Assembly: GCF_032854445.1 (NCBI RefSeq)
Contig: NC_088298.1
Coordinates: 16,047,504-16,111,503 of the forward strand
Reading direction: 5' to 3'
DNA: 64,000 bases
From: Liolophura sinensis
Taxonomy: Eukaryota > Mollusca > Polyplacophora > Chitonida > Chitonidae
The notes under the pieces are model-generated. The model ran no database searches. It had not been told where the DNA came from and worked only from the letters and a program-made list of their open reading frames with translations. Positions 32,898 through 45,085 of this stretch are shown here, piece after piece. The translations under genes were made by a program, and so were the position numbers. Each line of letters begins with the position of its first letter. Within the stretch, counting starts at the first letter, position 1.

Positions 32898-33185
32898 ACG
32901 AGTGAGTGAGTGAGTGCTTTGTGTTTAACGTTACACTTAATTTTTCAGTCATACGACGACGAAAGAGTCCTTAGGCTGCATTTAATGTGCCTCGTTGAGC
33001 GGGTTTCCACTGGTCTTTTATCTAGTGCTGCTTCACTGAGACGACTTACCGAAGGCGACCAAGCTGCGTCGCCCGAGTCATTATACTGATACGAGACAAT
33101 CTGCCGTTGCACTATCCCCTCAATGCTGAACGCCCAGCGAAGAAGTTACAACTTCTTCTGTTAAGTTCTTAGATGTGACCCGAGC
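32898..33185 (+). mobile_element. SINE-C, partial copy
   Basis: It starts with GAGTGAGTGAGTGCTTTGTG and carries TTTTTCAGTCATACGACGACG, GTGCTGCTTCACTGAGACGA, GTTGCACTATCCCC and GTTACAACTTCTTCTGTTAA in the same order as 4175-4534. The reversed tRNA-like module at the end is missing. Confidence 0.88.
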
Positions 33186-33834
33186 TGTTTTAACACTCTT
33201 TAATCAGAAAATCAGACCGGTAAGCTCTGGTTCGCCTTATACAAGCAAATAAAACTTGAGGAAGGCAGCTAGCTCCGTGTAATAGGGGTACGGTAAGAAG
33301 ACCTGAATCGACTGGTCATTTACGGTGGTTAAATCAGGGATCATTCGCCAGGGATTCAAGGTTTACGGTCAGTTTCTTTGCTTGGCCGGCGTGTTAACGA
33401 TGGCTTTGAGAATAGCCTTCCGCGACCAGTTAATTCAAGAAAAGATGAATTGCCAGGGACTGCTAATCCGGAATGACATTAATTATTGGTTTTCGGATCG
33501 ATTAGTATCATACCTCGACGAGCCTAGTGAACTCAACCGAAGTATACATTAAATGTGATTAGTGTTAATGAAAAAGAGCCAAACTGTCTCTGCAAAATGG
33601 TCATTTAGTTGTCTATGGGGTTTGATCAAGGCAATACTTTTATTTACTTATTTAATTGTTTATTAATTTTTTTTTATATTTGATATGTGTTTTACGCCCT
33701 AACTAAGAGTATCCTTTCAGCCAAACTAGGAAATATAGGATACTGAAATTTACTGAATAAACGACCATTTTTTCTGCCAAGACTCTTTGAATACGTGTCG
33801 TTTCCTGTTGAACTGACATATTAGATCCTTGTTA
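33186..33834. other. non-coding spacer
   Basis: Short ORFs only. A weak reversed SINE-A tail (GTGTTTTACGCCCTAACTAA) sits near 33688. Confidence 0.45.
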
Positions 33835-33845
33835 AAGAACTTACA

Positions 33846-34007
33846 CTCCGGCCGAACGTTGGAAGGTCTGGCAGCAAGGGGCGGATAGTCGTGGGTTTCC
33901 CTCGGACTGTACCCGGTTCCACCCACCATAAAGCTGGCCGCCGTTGTATACGTGAAATATTCTAGAGTACGGCGTAAAACACCAAACAAACAAATAAATA
34001 AATAAAT
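33846..34007 (+). mobile_element. SINE-A, 5'-truncated copy with 11-bp target duplication
   Basis: The 3' half runs from CTCCGGCCGAACGTTGGAAG to (AAAT)n. AAGAACTTACA (33835-33845) and AAGAACCTACA (34008-34018) flank it, one mismatch in 11. Confidence 0.9.
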
Positions 34008-34100
34008 AAGAACCTACATTTCCTGCTGACAGAAAACCATTCCAACTAGGAGCCGCATCGCCACACGCCGAAAGTACTTAGTTACCAAATGAAAAACACA

Positions 34101-34164
34101 CCGTGTAGAGCCCGGGGGTAACCCACGACCATCCGCAGGTGGTTTGGCAGACCTTCCCACTTAC
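34101..34164 (-). mobile_element. SINE-A internal fragment
   Basis: GAGCCCGGGGGTAACCCACG, then ACCATCCGCAGGTGG and GCAGACCTTCCCAC, match the reversed SINE-A body only. Both ends are missing. Confidence 0.75.
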
Positions 34165-34239
34165 TGTAACCTGCAGCCAGTAAAACAGTACATACATATA
34201 CGACCAGTTAAACTAATCCGCGAAAAGTACATGTAATCT

Positions 34240-34334
34240 GAGCGTAAGATGTATTTTGTTCATTCTTGCTTTAATAATAACGTTTTGTGAGCAAATTAGT
34301 TACGTATTCGTCATGCACTGAAAGTGGACAAAAT
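34240..34334 (+). repeat. remnant of a unit preceding tandem unit A
   Basis: ACGTTTTGTGAGCAAATTAG, then ACGTATTCGTCATGCA, matches the late part of the 6-kb unit (42311 in A, 51930 in B). It is followed directly by GGACCAGTCTAACC, which belongs to the beginning of the next unit. In B and C several hundred bases lie between these two blocks, so a deletion joins them here. It shows the array once extended further left. Confidence 0.75.
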
Positions 34335-34623
34335 GGACCAGTCTAACCGTGGTCTAGTCTTTTGCTATTGGTTTTAATTTAACTTACTGCTTTAATAACG
34401 TGTTACACAACAGAAACAGTTTTGCGTATCAGTAAATTTGCATATCTGTAAATTTAGAAATATTTGAGAAGCAAACAGGCCCTCTTCAGAGTTTAGCATG
34501 ACGTGTCAACCTAAATTTACCAATTCAAGCTATAAAGCAGCCTGACGTTGCTCTCTCCAAATGCCATTGTTCTGTTTAGTATGTATGTATGCTTCATGTC
34601 AAATGACGACGAGGAGTCAACAG

Positions 34624-34890
34624 GTGTGTGTACATCAATTTTGTCTTCATGTAACAGTTCGTGTTCATACCGCCAAAGTGCTGCCACCACTGAAGTATCA
34701 TGCCGAAGACACCAGACATTGACACTCCACCCAGTCACATTATACCGACATCGAGCCAACCAGTCCTGCTCCCTTGTTCTTTCCTCTCAGTATACTGTGC
34801 GCCAAAGCGACGAAACAACGATTACCATTTTAAACTCTTTACTCATACCCGACCTGGGTTTAATCTCGGGCCTCCCAACTTCGACATTTG
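34624..34890 (-). mobile_element. SINE-B inside unit A
   Basis: This is the reverse complement of the SINE-B body and part of the head: GAAGTATCATGCCGAAGACA, ACTCCACCCAGTCACATTAT, then CCCGACCTGGGTTTAATCTC and CCTCCCAACTTCGA. The same insertion is present in B, C and D, so it predates the amplification. Unit A lacks the roughly 165 bp that follows the head in the other units. Confidence 0.85.
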
Positions 34891-34944
34891 AGGAAGGGTC
34901 TGAACCAGCACCTTGCGACTGAAAGACAATTGTCTCATATGATC

Positions 34945-34961
34945 GGGGGGGGGGGGGGGGG
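34945..34961 (+). repeat. homopolymer G run, 17 bases
   Basis: An unbroken run of 17 G sits at the 5' edge of the SINE-A in unit A. Length in the true genome may differ, as such runs are prone to sequencing and assembly error. Confidence 0.9.
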
Positions 34962-35160
34962 TCTCAGTTGGTCAGCGCTCAGCGGAGCCTCTCACCAATG
35001 CGGTCGCTGTAAGCTTCTCTCCAGCCGAACGTGGGAAGGTCAGCCAGCAACCTGCCGATGGTCGTGGGTTTCCCTGGGCTCTGCCCGGTTTCCTCCCACC
35101 ATAATGCTGGCCGCCGTCGTATAAGTGAAATATTCTTGAGTACCGCGTGAAACACCAATC
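34962..35160 (+). mobile_element. SINE-A private to unit A
   Basis: A shortened head (GTCTCAGTTGGTCAGCG, with internal loss) leads to a complete body and tail; the (AAAT)n is lost. Unit B reads straight through this site (ATGATCGTACACGTGCCCTT), whereas A reads ATGATCGG-SINE-CGGACACGTGCCCTT, so the insertion is specific to A. Confidence 0.9.
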
Positions 35161-36623
35161 GGTCGGACACGTGCCCTTCATATGACCCACCCGTTCAACC
35201 CAGATCAAGACGCTCACAAAGCTCTGTCAGCCTCAAAGCACTTATGTCCTGTGGCAAGCTCCATGATATTTATCAGTGTTACGTGTAGTCTACAATTTCT
35301 CTCCGTTCCTCAGAAACTTAAACTTACGCACTTCCTACTTAATCTGTGACAGGGCTTTATTGGCAAAAAGGGAAGGTAATGTCATATGTTTTCTTGCGGC
35401 AGTGATAAATATCCTGCTGAGGCATTAGTTTTTGTCCCTTTTTTTGTGCCCCATAACAAAACGCCTTCAGCATTTTAAGCCGTCAGATTTTGACGTACAG
35501 TCTGTCACTTTCTAGAATGGCATGGAAAGGAAAAAAAACACGCACAGGCCCTAAAAAATTTCCTGGAGATGCCACAAATTCTGAACTTTAGCTAATTTTC
35601 AACGAACAGAAAGAAATTAATGTTTTTCCTTTATTTATGAATCCAATCAGTGAGAATACTTTTTAAGTAGGAAAAAAAAAGCATCCTAACAGTTAACACG
35701 AAAGCCCCTTATAAATTTTTTGTTCGCCGTTTTATATTGCCTCTAGCCATTTTCTCTCCCCAAAAATGTATAAAAAATATAATTTGTTAGCACAGATAAT
35801 GGTATGATTAATTTATCTATTTAAAAAAAAAACGCAGGTGCATCTTACAGGTAATCAGTCATTCAGCCAAAGACTCTCTCCACACAGATGATCTGTGCAT
35901 AACCATTTAGGTTACAGGCTCGAAACCAGCTCTTGTTACATTTTGTTTATTCTGTGATGTTAATTCAAGAGGTTTGAGAGATACACACCACAAAATAGCA
36001 TTCTTGGACCCCATGTAATGTATGTCTCTACACTTTTATCGATTCCGTATTAAAATATTAGCATAATTAGTCACAGATCTGCTTAGCCCTATGTCAGCAG
36101 TTTGCTATTTGGATTACACAGCGTTGCTCCCTACGCTGGCTCTGCAGCCCTGCAATCTCTAAGAGAGCTCTGAACAGAAACTTTGAAGAACGCCAACGTC
36201 ACTGGGGTTACAGTGGTAAGACAGGATATGAGTTCACACAGAGGTTTCAGTCACCTTCTTTAGCTAATATTAATTTATTCCTTTGTATGTAAATTATACA
36301 CTATCATTATTCCAACAAACACCTTGGGTATTTTTTGTTTGAAGAATTTTGATGTGCGGGCATTACTTTAGAGGCTAAGCTTAAGCTTACGTACTAGGCT
36401 TGAGGTCGAAAGGCCAGACTTGTCAGAGGTTCAACGCAATGCTAAAGAGCACTTGCATTGTAAGCAATACATGATACGTTCCAACTGAAATTTTCCAAAG
36501 TAAGCACGAAGTAATGATTGTGTTGAGTCCCGCCACTGTTTTCCACATAACATACTACGTCAATAGCTTACATGTGACCACGCATATCTGGATAGTCTAC
36601 ATGTATTATTTATTAAAAACACT

Positions 36624-36853
36624 GGGGCCCCTGTGGTCAAGGTCATAAGCGTGGCAGAGCGACGCAATGACTCGGGAGTCTCTCACCAGTGCGGTCGATG
36701 TGAGCTCAAGTCTAGTTCATGTTGGCCTCCTCTTTGATCTTACGTGACAAGGCGTGTCGGCAACCCGCGGATGATCGACCCACGGTAATGCAGACCGTTC
36801 TCGTGTAAGTGAAATGTACTGGAGTATGGCGTAAAACATCAATAAATAAATTT
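36624..36853 (+). mobile_element. SINE-A, diverged copy private to unit A
   Basis: The head (GGGGCCCCTGTGGTCAAGG), box-B region (TGAGCTCAAGTCTAGTTCAT), shortened body and tail (GAGTATGGCGTAAAACATCA) with (AAAT)n are present. The equivalent place in B and C (near 48385 and 54420) has no SINE. Divergence is high compared with other copies. Confidence 0.85.
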
Positions 36854-38949
36854 ATGAAAGAGAATAGCTAACTATTTACACAACAATGATGCCGCAGCAC
36901 TTTAGATGGCATAAAAAAAGAACCTTGTAGAAGCCTTTGTCAGAGGGTCTCGGTGATAAAATCGTTCTAAACTTAATCTGGATTTGGGCTTAATCACTTT
37001 TCTTACAACTTTTCATGAAAGTAGAGTATTGTTCTTAGTCTTCAAACAAAATAGGATAATGGGATAATTACAGTTCTTGGGATGAAGCTACAATTTTAAT
37101 GCAGTCGAGTGTTTTCACGATATGCCTAAGTTTGACTTAAAACTTTGACAGCTTTGTGACTATCTCACTGTCGTCGTGTCTGTGGCCAGTATATTTGTCC
37201 TCAGTATATTTCAGTCATATTATTAGATATAAAGAAAAAATAACATTTTGGTTTTTATATTAAAATAACTGTAATTAATCTGCTGTATTTTAATTTGTCC
37301 CTTTCCAAAATCGACCAAGACTTTTCTCCTGAACGCATAAGCAATAACCGAAGCACTCAGGAGTTGGCAATCGGGCGATTCTAATCTAAAGACGACAGGT
37401 AACGCAAACTTTAGGCTATATCAAATGAAAATCTTTTTCCAGATATCCGTCATGTGCTTTGCAATTAATTTGGCATGATCTCGTTCAGTTATTATGGTAT
37501 TCGATGTAAGAACTGTGAGTGATTTGTTTATGTTTGATTAAATCAGAGGACACCTCTGTTTGTATGATCATTTTTAAAGTATTCACCATGTTTTCGAGTC
37601 CAATTCTTTAGGCCATCACAGTTCAAGTCTTGGCGTCACGTCATTAATAAGCACTGTATGCATAAATTGCGCAAAATTCTGTTTATCATGGAATGCAAAA
37701 GAAAAACAAACACCATCGCTCTGACGTCACAGAAACTAACACCAAGTGAACAGCTCATGCTAAAACATAGGATGTGAAACATTTAACCGACTCATAAGAC
37801 CCTCTCGAAAGAGCAGCTTACAGAACCGCAGTGGCAACTAGAACATGGATTTTCAGATGTGATACTCAATGCAAAAGTATCAAAAGTACATGTGTACCTG
37901 AATGCATTACTTAAAGAAAGAGGAAGAAGTGTTAAAGGCTATGCCAGACGAACGGCCATTTAAATGGTTCCCGGAACTAATATTGCAAGAAATCCATCTT
38001 TGGTCTTAACTATTAAATAAGTTAACAAATTACCCACATTACTTTAGCGCACGGAAATTAATGCACAAAAACAAACCCTGTATCTCGGATCCACCATTAT
38101 TGTTGTCCGGCCATGTACTTTTAATGCGCTCTATACAGGAAATCAATAAGTGATCGAGAGATTCTGGCTTCAAAAGGGTTTGTGATGTATATAGGCCTCC
38201 CAATAAGCAACGATCGGAACACAGAATCTTTTCCTCTAGAAGGACTATGTTGACAGACATTTGCACCCTTCACTTCACGTCTTGCAATTAAGCGGAAGTC
38301 TTGTGGCGAGAAAGCCTGATCAAACCAAAATGACGGCGCTTTCGTACCGAAAGATACTAAATTCAAACAGTATCCGGCTGCACCTTGGTGATAATGAGTC
38401 GATATTCTCTATTCCCTCTCCCTTTAAGGAGCTTGATGCCTTGAGAATTGGATTTGTGTTCAGCTTTAGAATGAGGTTTAGAAATTAGGTGTTGGACTAG
38501 AACGTTAACGAGACGTAGTGTACTTAAGCTTACTTCACCTTTCTATTTATTTATCTATTTATTTATTTACGTCAAAGGGCAACGTAACTACAGAGCTGCC
38601 AAATAATGTGTGCAATGCCATAACTAATTCTACATAAATACAGCTGACAGGGATCGACATAAAATTAAACTTCTTTTAACTTAAATCTGAACTGACTGAA
38701 CATTTATTAGCTAACTAACAGTTAATTCACCTCGTGCAATTGCATGTCACAATCAATGTTTTCTGATTTTGGAATAGAATAAGTTCTTCGGAACTTTATT
38801 CCCGCCAAAAGCTGCCATGTATGTGTCTGTATTCTTCTGTTTTTTGTTCTGGTGAATAAATGAAATAAATGAATAAACGAATGACTTGACAACAGAATAT
38901 GCTACAGGATTTGACCACGTGTTCTCAACCTGATAACAACAGCCATTTA

Positions 38950-39093
38950 ATTTATTTGATTTATTTGATTGGTGTTTTACGCCGTACTAAAGAATATTTC
39001 ACTTTATGACGGCGGCCAGCATTATAATTCGAGGAAACCGGGCAGAGCCCGGGGAAAACCCACGACCACCCGCAGGTTGTTGCCAAACCTTCC
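38950..39093 (-). mobile_element. SINE-A, 5'-truncated copy private to unit A
   Basis: The reversed tail (TTTGATTGGTGTTTTACGCC) and body run to GGTTGTTGCCAAACCTTCC. Units B, C and D lack it at the matching position (49725 in B), where TTTGTTAAAAACGTTTCACG joins directly. Confidence 0.88.
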
Positions 39094-42000
39094 AGACATT
39101 GCGTTTATTGATTACTTATTAAATACATTTTTTGAAAACGATTGACGGATTTTAATTTCGGAAAATTTGATATGGCCTGATGTTGTTATGAACTGTTAGA
39201 ATACAGCCCTAACTTAGGTGAACAGACAAGAGGTAGAGTTTTATGGATTACACGAGGCCATGAGCCAATTATTACTGTCGTCACTGCTCTGGACTGAAAT
39301 CTTTTTTATTCACTTCTCACAAAAAGTAGTAAATAAGCAATTCTTAAAACAATGGGGATCTGAAATACAACAACAAACATGCAGCCAAATCAAATTAGTC
39401 GAAATAATTATTAACTGTTCGATTCTACAGCCTATGTTATCGGTTAGGAAGTCGGACCAATGAGAGCGTTAAGGGTTTTACATGTTACAGGGCCTGTTAT
39501 CTATCATTTTGGAAGGGTGCTTTTTCAGAACGCTGGAGAATTTGGCATTTTGAATCGTTTCGTCTGAACTTTGCCTTCCCCTGTGTAGTATATAAACTGT
39601 ACATCACGCCTTGTTAATATAAATTTACAATTGACACCTCGTCGCTCCCATCTCATTCGAATTTCCAACAGCGCCCAGATATGGCTCTTTAAACCTGTTT
39701 AGTTCGTGAGGGGGCTTTTTTCATCAATTCCGAGAGAAATATGGCTCTTGTGCTGCAATCTCCATATCCAAGATGACCAGAGCCGTCTAAAGGTTAAGTG
39801 TTCGCCGTAATTCATCGCTATGGCGACCAAGCTCTTAAGGAGCCTGGACTGTCCTTTACAGTAAGTTATGTCTCAAGGAGCAAAGAGGTGATAACTTTCT
39901 CGAGAACTTATCAAAAGTTTAACCTCACTTGCTACCAAATCTTGGTGATGTGAAAAATGGGACGCTGATATTTGGCGGGAGGTATTTTGATACTATAAAC
40001 TGCTTCCACGCATGCGCTTTTCAACAAGATGGAGGGACACATTCCCAAAGACCGCACTGATTTGTAGAAAAAGACATCTTGTTTCACTTCACGACCGTTG
40101 ATTGTTGTCGAACGCAATGTTGAAGACGTGTTCCATTTACATGATGGAAAACGATCGACCTTTGGCACGCTACTGGCCAAATCTCCAACGTGTGAGACAT
40201 ATCATATTGGTGGTATACGGTTTGATTTCCAGCAAATTTCTTGTCACACCTAACGACCACCTACTGACACTAAAAGGCCCGAGAACAATGGAAGGAAATC
40301 CTTCTCTTTACATGAAGAGAAGGAAATTCACTCAAGCTCAAGCGATTAAAAGGCAAGTATATCACCTACTCCGCCACTGCTCTCTCCAGATTTTAAACTA
40401 CTATGTGATAAAGAGATGTACACGCTGCATACACATAATTATACATAAATGTTCATGTATTATCAGTTCTCAACAAAAACCTGTTGATGACCAAAGTAAG
40501 GCAGAAATGTTATGTCTGTCAACAATGTTTAGTAAATATAAGCGTCATGTCCGACATTCGTATACCATTTGTAGTCTGTAAAGGGCGTTCCAAGTCAATA
40601 ATCGCAAGATCCATTTCCAAATCAGCGTTTAACACTAACTCCCAAAGACTAAGGTATATAACAAATAATGCAAATAGGAAATAAAGTCGGTAATCAGTTT
40701 TCAGTGATGCCGGGCAGACCGTTGATATTCCAGGCATGAATTCCATATCAAAGTTCAAACTCGTAGTCCATGAAGCATGGCTGCCTTTACGGCCCCTAGC
40801 CCTAGGTTAAGCGGTATTAGATACAGTTCGAAAACGACGAGCATTACCGATCTTAACCGAACAGATTGTGAATCAAAAGTAATGGACGATTACGTCTTTC
40901 TCGTTAATACGTAAGGATCTCATACTACAAGAGGCGCCATCTATGATGTTACATGCTGGTCTGTGTAAAAGCTCTCTTCAAGATAGACGGTTACACTCAG
41001 CAACTAGCGCTATCTCTGTGTTAAATACCATGTACGTGATAGATATGTGCATAGGGATAACAGCGCCGTCTATGTGGTTGATCACAATGCAAATCGCCAG
41101 AGATTCTGAACGCTCTGTCCATACCTGCCAAGGAGAGTGTTATACTCAATGTAACATTTGAGAAACTTAGAATGAAGGCGTTTGATGGAGTATCCTTGAC
41201 AAACTAGTTTTTGAACTAACAACTCGTGACGCAGATTGAAGACCTTTGTCGGGGTCACCTGCAAACGTTAATGTGTTATACTCATCTGAAATTTGCACAC
41301 CGTTTTGGTGGAAGACAAGTGGTAGTTAAAGAACGATGTACAGTGCAAACGGCCACACAAGCGTTTACAGTCTTCACGCGTTACAGTCTTCCGATATTTT
41401 GTACCTTCTGGTATGTGTACGAAATGCATAGTTGGTAAATAGGCCTACTCGGGATACAAGCAATGAGGGACTTTCTTTAAAGACCCACATACCTTATAGT
41501 TCGAGCAAGACTGCACAGGGTTTTATAACAAAGTCTCGACTCGTGAAAAAACACAAAAGGAACAGTAAGGATGGACTCTCAAAGAACTGGTTCAAAAGAT
41601 TAGTATCTTACCGGACTGCTTTCAGGAAAATCGATTGACAACGTGTAAGAAACAATACTCCTGTTAACGTCACCTGAAAGAGTTGACTATGTCCTTTTAA
41701 TTCCGACATGTTGGACGTTTTAATAAAGATTAACGATTTTTGCGATCACAACAAGCACACTTTTTCATATTTAATACATTAACTGGATTCTTGTTACAGA
41801 ATGTACGTTGATGCCTTATCTTCAGGGATTGAAAATTCACGGCAGTTGTAAGGCTGTAATACTGGCGTTTTGTAACACGAGAGATTCATTTAGGTCGAGA
41901 TCCTGAATAAAGCATTTAGGACTTAAAACAGAAAAAAACTCGAGCATACCTGTGGAAATGATTTGTCCGTGTAATTCCCAAACTTCCACGCATATATTGA

Positions 42001-42933
42001 GGAATCAAGTCACACAGACACAAAAATCCATGCTTAAAGTCTGCACATCAAAGTGATGTCTGCAGTTCTTAAATACATTAGCGTAGGTATTGTTGTTTTT
42101 TTTTAACTGATGACATCACAAGCAATTTCCAGGCAATGCCTTTAGCGCTGTAATGACATTATTACCTTGTTGGTAGTAAGCCTTCCATAAAAATCGACGC
42201 GAGAGTTACAAATACTAGCACGTCAAGCAGCGGGTCCTTTGTGAGCGAGCTTCACAAAATTTGGGCCTTAGATGTGAAGCATTTTGTCATTATTGTTTTT
42301 ACGCTGACGTTTTGTGAGCAAATTAATAACGTATTAGTCATGCATTAAAGGAGAGCAAAAGTCAATTCAGGTCGCACCGGAGGCGCCATTGCGCCTGAAA
42401 AGGTATTCTATCCTTCCAACGATGAATGGCCAGCATCCTAGGTGAAGAAATGCATTGCTTTGCGCATGTAGTGCATTAGATTTTACAAGAGTGGCCTAAA
42501 ATCATTGCAAAATAGGATGGACAGGTCGGGTAAACGTTATACAGAAACCCCGCCTTGACTAACAAACAGTCTTGTGAAGCAACGGACTGAAGTCCCAAGC
42601 TGAGTGGGTATAATGCAATAAGGATTTGTGCAACCCTAAATAAACACAACCAACAAACAAAGAAGGGGGTTACTGGTATTGGAAAACACTTATAGGCGAT
42701 TATACAAAGTTACCTCAGCTATCATGTTACAGTTCAAATCAAGTAATCCCAATTGTGTTCGGGAATATGTAATGACTACATCGTTCGGTCTATGAGAATG
42801 ATGTTAAAACAAAAACTAGGCGTATATGTTATCATCCGAGGATATGATTTGTGTTTTTATATTTGGCTGTGTGTCGCAACATGAGGCTTTAGTTCAGATC
42901 ATATCAACCAAATTTTGTTCTGCGATATATGCG

Positions 42934-43090
42934 TGATATGCTATGTAATGTAAGCCTAGAATAAAGAGAGTGAGCTCCCCTGACTGTACTGTTCTCCTAC
43001 TCTTTTGGTTATAAACCAGTTCAGTTGGATAAAACGTGTTAGTCATGTTTAGAATCCCTTGTGTATTTTAGACAACAAATACATAACAAC
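42934..43090 (+). repeat. Gypsy-2 5' LTR (solo)
   Basis: The sequence between the end of unit A homology and the primer-binding-like site, starting TGATATGCTATGTAATG and ending near ACATAACAAC, has no counterpart in other units. AATAAAG at 42960 may be a polyadenylation signal. No second copy exists in the window, so the edges cannot be confirmed. Confidence 0.65.
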
Positions 43091-43105
43091 TGGCGACGAG
43101 GATCG
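43091..43105 (+). promoter_or_regulatory. Gypsy-2 primer-binding-site candidate
   Basis: TGGCGACGAGGATCG begins with TGG directly after the LTR end, as expected for priming by the CCA end of a tRNA. This form of site is common in invertebrate Ty3/Gypsy elements; the tRNA is not assigned. Confidence 0.7.
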
Positions 43106-43258
43106 TGAGTTAGGTATCGTAAGACTAGTATGAACTCCGCTTCACCGGCAGATAGTTAAGGGCCAGTCGTGACTATAAAGACCGTGAACTTTGGTTTTGA
43201 ATCGAGTGTTGTCACGTTACAGCAACAGCGTCACGTGTGCTGTTTTCGACTCTTTGAG

Positions 43259-44085
43259 ATGGCCGACAACGAGGAAGTCAATGATTGGTCTATGACTGGT
43301 CGTATGAACAGTTTTGACAGTTCCATTGAAAATTGGGAAACCTACTATGAACGGTTTGAGAATTATCTCGCTGTGAACAAAATTCCTGGGCCGGATCAAG
43401 TTCCATGTTAGCTCAGTGTGATGGGAGCGAGGCAGTAAGGTCTTCTACGAACTCTGATAGCTCCTACAAAACCAAATACCGGCACACTTGTCCAGATAAA
43501 CACTGCTTTGGAAGATCACTTTGTCCCCAAAACATTGATCATAGCGGAACGTTTCCGTTTTCATAAGGGAGATCAGAGGGACAGTGAATCCATAAGCTCA
43601 CATGTGGCATAACTAAAGCGATTGGCAGAAACGTGTGAGTTTGGTGAATGGCTAAGTGATGCGCTGAGAGATCGACTTGTCTGCGGCCTGTCATCTGAAA
43701 ATATCCAGAGGAGGTTATTAACTGACCGTGATCTAACTTTGCATACAGCACAAAACATCGCCATTTCCATGGAAACCGCCGCAAGAGCTGCAAGAGAGTT
43801 GTCTTCAGTACGCAGTACAGCCACCCTTGTTCGTGTTATCAACAAAGGGCGTGGTGGGAAACGCTTTACAAACGGTAATCGTGGTGGAAATAGCGACGCT
43901 CACACCGTGGCAATTTTGGTGCGAAACAGAAATCGGGGAAATGTTTTCGTTGCTTCGGAAAACATCCCGCAGATGTTTGTACGCTACTTGTCATTTGTGT
44001 TCTGATAGAGGACACAAAAGTCCGGCTTATCCCAATAAAGCGAAATACTCCAACAGGAAAGGTGTTTATGCCGTAGATGAACACT
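43259..44085 (+). pseudogene. Gypsy-2 gag with zinc knuckles
   Basis: Gag forms the particle core. The reading frame starts at an ATG at 43259 (MADNEEVNDWSMTGRMNSFD) and is broken after codon 50 near 43400. It resumes in another frame at about 43620 (LAETCEFGEWLSDALRDRLV, then CGLSSENIQRRLL), which is the conserved Gag core region. An arginine/glycine-rich segment (KGRGGKRFTNGNRGG) follows. The nucleic-acid-binding part near 43970-44035 reads ATCHLCSDRGHKSPAYPNK in a third frame, a CCHC knuckle with its last cysteine changed to tyrosine. Confidence 0.82.
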
Positions 44086-44236
44086 AAGACTCGGACTCAA
44101 ACACTGGTGTTTGCTGGTGTAGCCAGCCTAGGAATCCAGCACAGTGGTGTTGTTGGGGAGAGAAGCATGAACGCAGTAGGCATTCACAAAACTGATCCAC
44201 TAGCATGGAGTTAAGGGTAACTGCGATGTTATCAAT

Positions 44237-44515
44237 GTGGATGTGATAGTAGCGGGTCGTCCTCTGAAAATGAAGTTAGACACAGGATCCGCAGTGTCTG
44301 TAATTAAGTTACACGACTACAAGGCGAAATTCAATGAACTGACATTGAAGAAAACTAGTGTTAAGCTCGAAACTTACACTGAGGAAGTTATTCAGCCAAT
44401 AGGTGTGTTAGAGGTACAGCTACAGTGCAATAATCAGAGGCGCACTGAAACCGAAAGTATTAGCAGAGTTAGATTAACTCGATTCTCAAGGCGTGATTCA
44501 CCAGGTGGCACATAG
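44237..44515 (+). pseudogene. Gypsy-2 protease, then deletion into RT
   Basis: A retropepsin domain is visible. VIVAGRPLKMKLDTGSAVSV contains the intact catalytic D-T-G triplet at about codons 16-18. The strand and flap region follows, to LEVQLQCNNQRR. From about 44445 the frame jumps into sequence that resembles the region just before RT, so the linker and first part of RT have been lost or shuffled. The open frame ends at 44515. Confidence 0.8.
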
Positions 44516-45085
44516 TGCATGGACCGCACCCATTGATACACCTGTTGAAAAAAAAACCGGTGATGTTCGTGTCTGTGGTGACTTTAAAGTGACAATTAGT
44601 CCAGTAATTAAAGTTGATCAATATCCCCTGTCATCCATTGAGGAGATATTTGCGAATCTCTCTTGTGGACAGAAGTTCACAAAATTAGATGTGGCGAGTG
44701 CCTATCTACAAATGCAGGTCGAGGAAGAATCGCAGGAATTCCTGACTATTAACACGTCCAAAGATTTATACCGTTATGAACGCTTCGCATTTGGTGCGTT
44801 ATGGCAGCGTGCCATGGACCAGGTATTACAGGAGTTATCTGGTGTTCAGTAGTACCTGCATGATGTCATGGCGACAGGGCCGACAACTCGATCGCATTCA
44901 GATAATGTCAAAGCGGCTGTTGTTCGTATTGAGGAGTACGGGCTAAAACTGAACAGAGACAAGTGTCAGTTCTTTCAGGATCGAGTGGACTATTGTGGTC
45001 ACACCATTGGCGCACAAGGTCTTCGTCAGACAGGAAAAAATCAAAGCGCTGTTGGACGCGCCTACTTCTGAGAACCTGACACAGC
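44493..45085 (+). pseudogene. Gypsy-2 reverse transcriptase, active site altered
   Basis: In frame from 44493: AHSAWTAPIDTPVEKKTG, VRVCGDFKVTISP and KFTKLDVASAYLQM (first catalytic Asp retained). The frame then runs through the RT core to a stop at 44850-44852. Relative to Ty3/Gypsy RTs, about five residues are missing after FAFG near 44795. Directly after the stop, the YxDD box reads YLHD, so the first Asp of the pair is His (44853-44864). The frame continues through NRDKCQFFQDRVDYCGHTIG, with a further frameshift at about 45040. Confidence 0.85.

Larger units (their letters stand above)
34335..42933 (+). repeat. 6-kb tandem repeat, unit A
   Basis: Unit A runs from the CAGTCTAACCGTGGTCTAG block to TATCAACCAAATTTTGTTC at 42904-42922. 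It is homologous to B, C and D throughout but more diverged. It is about 8.6 kb because it holds three SINE-A insertions (34962-35160, 36624-36853, 38950-39093) and keeps stretches deleted from B and C (for example 37790-38035 and about 40235-40480). The 159-codon ORF at 40102-40581 spans one of these stretches and is not open in D, so I do not call it a gene. Gypsy-2 follows at the right end. Confidence 0.9.

Noticed and set aside
32506-32952. A 148-codon ORF on the minus strand
   Set aside because: It begins inside a SINE-C, has no recognisable domain, and its length is within chance for AT-moderate DNA of this size.
40102-40581. A 159-codon ORF in unit A
   Set aside because: The equivalent part of unit D (from about 63520) is out of frame and stops early, and B and C lack most of it. 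There is no sign of protein-level conservation.
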